A DNA stretch of 64,000 bases from Branchinecta lynchi. Its lineage: Eukaryota; Arthropoda; Branchiopoda; Anostraca; Branchinectidae. Shown here piece by piece: positions 63,326-64,000 of this stretch (the first letter of the stretch is position 1; the number at the start of each line of letters is the position of its first letter). The DNA lies in contig JAKZAP010000017.1 in the NCBI GenBank assembly GCA_023053575.1, forward strand, positions 2,053,501 through 2,117,500, written 5' to 3'. A program made the position numbers and the translations under genes. Below the pieces are notes generated by a model. The model searched no databases. It worked only from the letters and a program-made list of their open reading frames with translations, and was not told the origin of the DNA.

Positions 63326-64000
63326 ACAATACATATTGAAATATGCGTGTTTGGAATGTGTGTATGTACAACTACAGTTATTTGGTGTGTATGTACCATT
63401 CATACAATCATTTTCCAGAGAAAACGGAGAAGCTTTTGTTCCCGCCAGTTCTAACCCACATCGCTGTATACACCCACTGTCAACTAACTGTTTCATACGA
63501 CTGGCCGCCTTGTGTCTTAACTTATTTTTATTCCTCGCACATCTTAGAAGGACAATTAATTGACTTACAAACAAGAGCTAAAGCTCATATGGCACTTGCA
63601 AGGCTGGTTCAGAGGATAAGAGCAGGAATTTGCCATTTTTTTTTTCTGATGATTTGCATGCAGAACCCTTGAGATAAGAATGCTCGAGGGCCCTTGTAAA
63701 TCACGAGAATGTATCGTTTGTAAGAAGTAGTTTTTTTTTCACTTGGCTGTGATGAGGCGCATAATGGGCCCTTGGAGACCATTGAAATTTATCATTTGGT
63801 CAAAAGTATTTTTTTCACTTTTCTGTTAAGATGCGCACTTTAAGGGTGCTAGAAGTTCATTTTAAGCAAAAGCCTTGTGGCAGAAATGATCATGGCCCGA
63901 AATGTATCGTTTGATCAGAAGTACTTTTTTGACTTTGGGGTTAAAATGTGGACTTTAAGGGAGCTAGAAATTCATTTTAAGCAAACCTTCAAGACAAAAT
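63326..64000. other. Intron, degenerate repeats
   Basis: 63730-63990 holds three diverged units with ATGTATCGTTTG and TTTTAAGCAAA, related to 58380-58640. 63336-63670 is open in more than one frame but resembles nothing known and lacks splice logic with exon k. Confidence 0.35.

Noticed and set aside
1..64000. CRISPR array, bacterial operons or a phage
   Set aside because: Spliced exons, SINEs and non-LTR retrotransposons show animal DNA; the 21-bp array at 27056-27364 has no unique spacers.

Overview
The window is animal nuclear DNA, AT-rich and crowded with transposons. It is the middle of one large host gene, Piezo (mechanically gated cation channel), read on the + strand. Eleven consecutive exons between 9766 and 61676 have GT/AG borders and matching phases. 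Translated in order they follow the Piezo family without a gap, from the stretch before the LWSITYHSWLTFVLL segment to the YGFYKFGLE segment, roughly residues 400-815 of a vertebrate PIEZO1. The 5' and 3' parts of the gene lie outside. The sequence suggests an invertebrate; I cannot name the species.

The main accessory object is a Polinton/Maverick at 15583-33293 in the Piezo intron between 14407 and 33881. It has terminal inverted repeats of 549 and 585 bp and a perfect 6-bp target duplication (GGTTTA). On the minus strand it carries major capsid protein, a small Gly/hydrophobic protein, a penton-like minor capsid protein, an unknown protein, a retroviral-type integrase with a zinc ribbon ahead of it, an adenain-like protease, a repeat-bearing basic/hydrophobic protein, a fibre-like protein, a packaging ATPase and protein-primed DNA polymerase B. 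A small membrane protein is on the + strand. A 102-aa gene lies inside each terminal repeat. Several genes are broken by frameshifts and amber codons. A non-LTR retrotransposon with two open ORFs (about 18485-22605) sits inside the minor capsid gene and is younger than the Polinton. Ten of the twelve distinct Polinton genes start within the hexamer TAAATG, which resembles the late-promoter core of large DNA viruses.

The remaining Piezo introns hold layered repeats: fragments of at least four non-LTR retrotransposon families, tRNA-derived SINEs, two MITE families with 3-bp target duplications, hAT-type MITEs with 8-bp duplications, nested MITEs, inverted-repeat pairs that bracket exons, and several kilobases of degenerate G-rich tandem repeats. 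Insertions nested inside other repeats give a relative order of events at several places.
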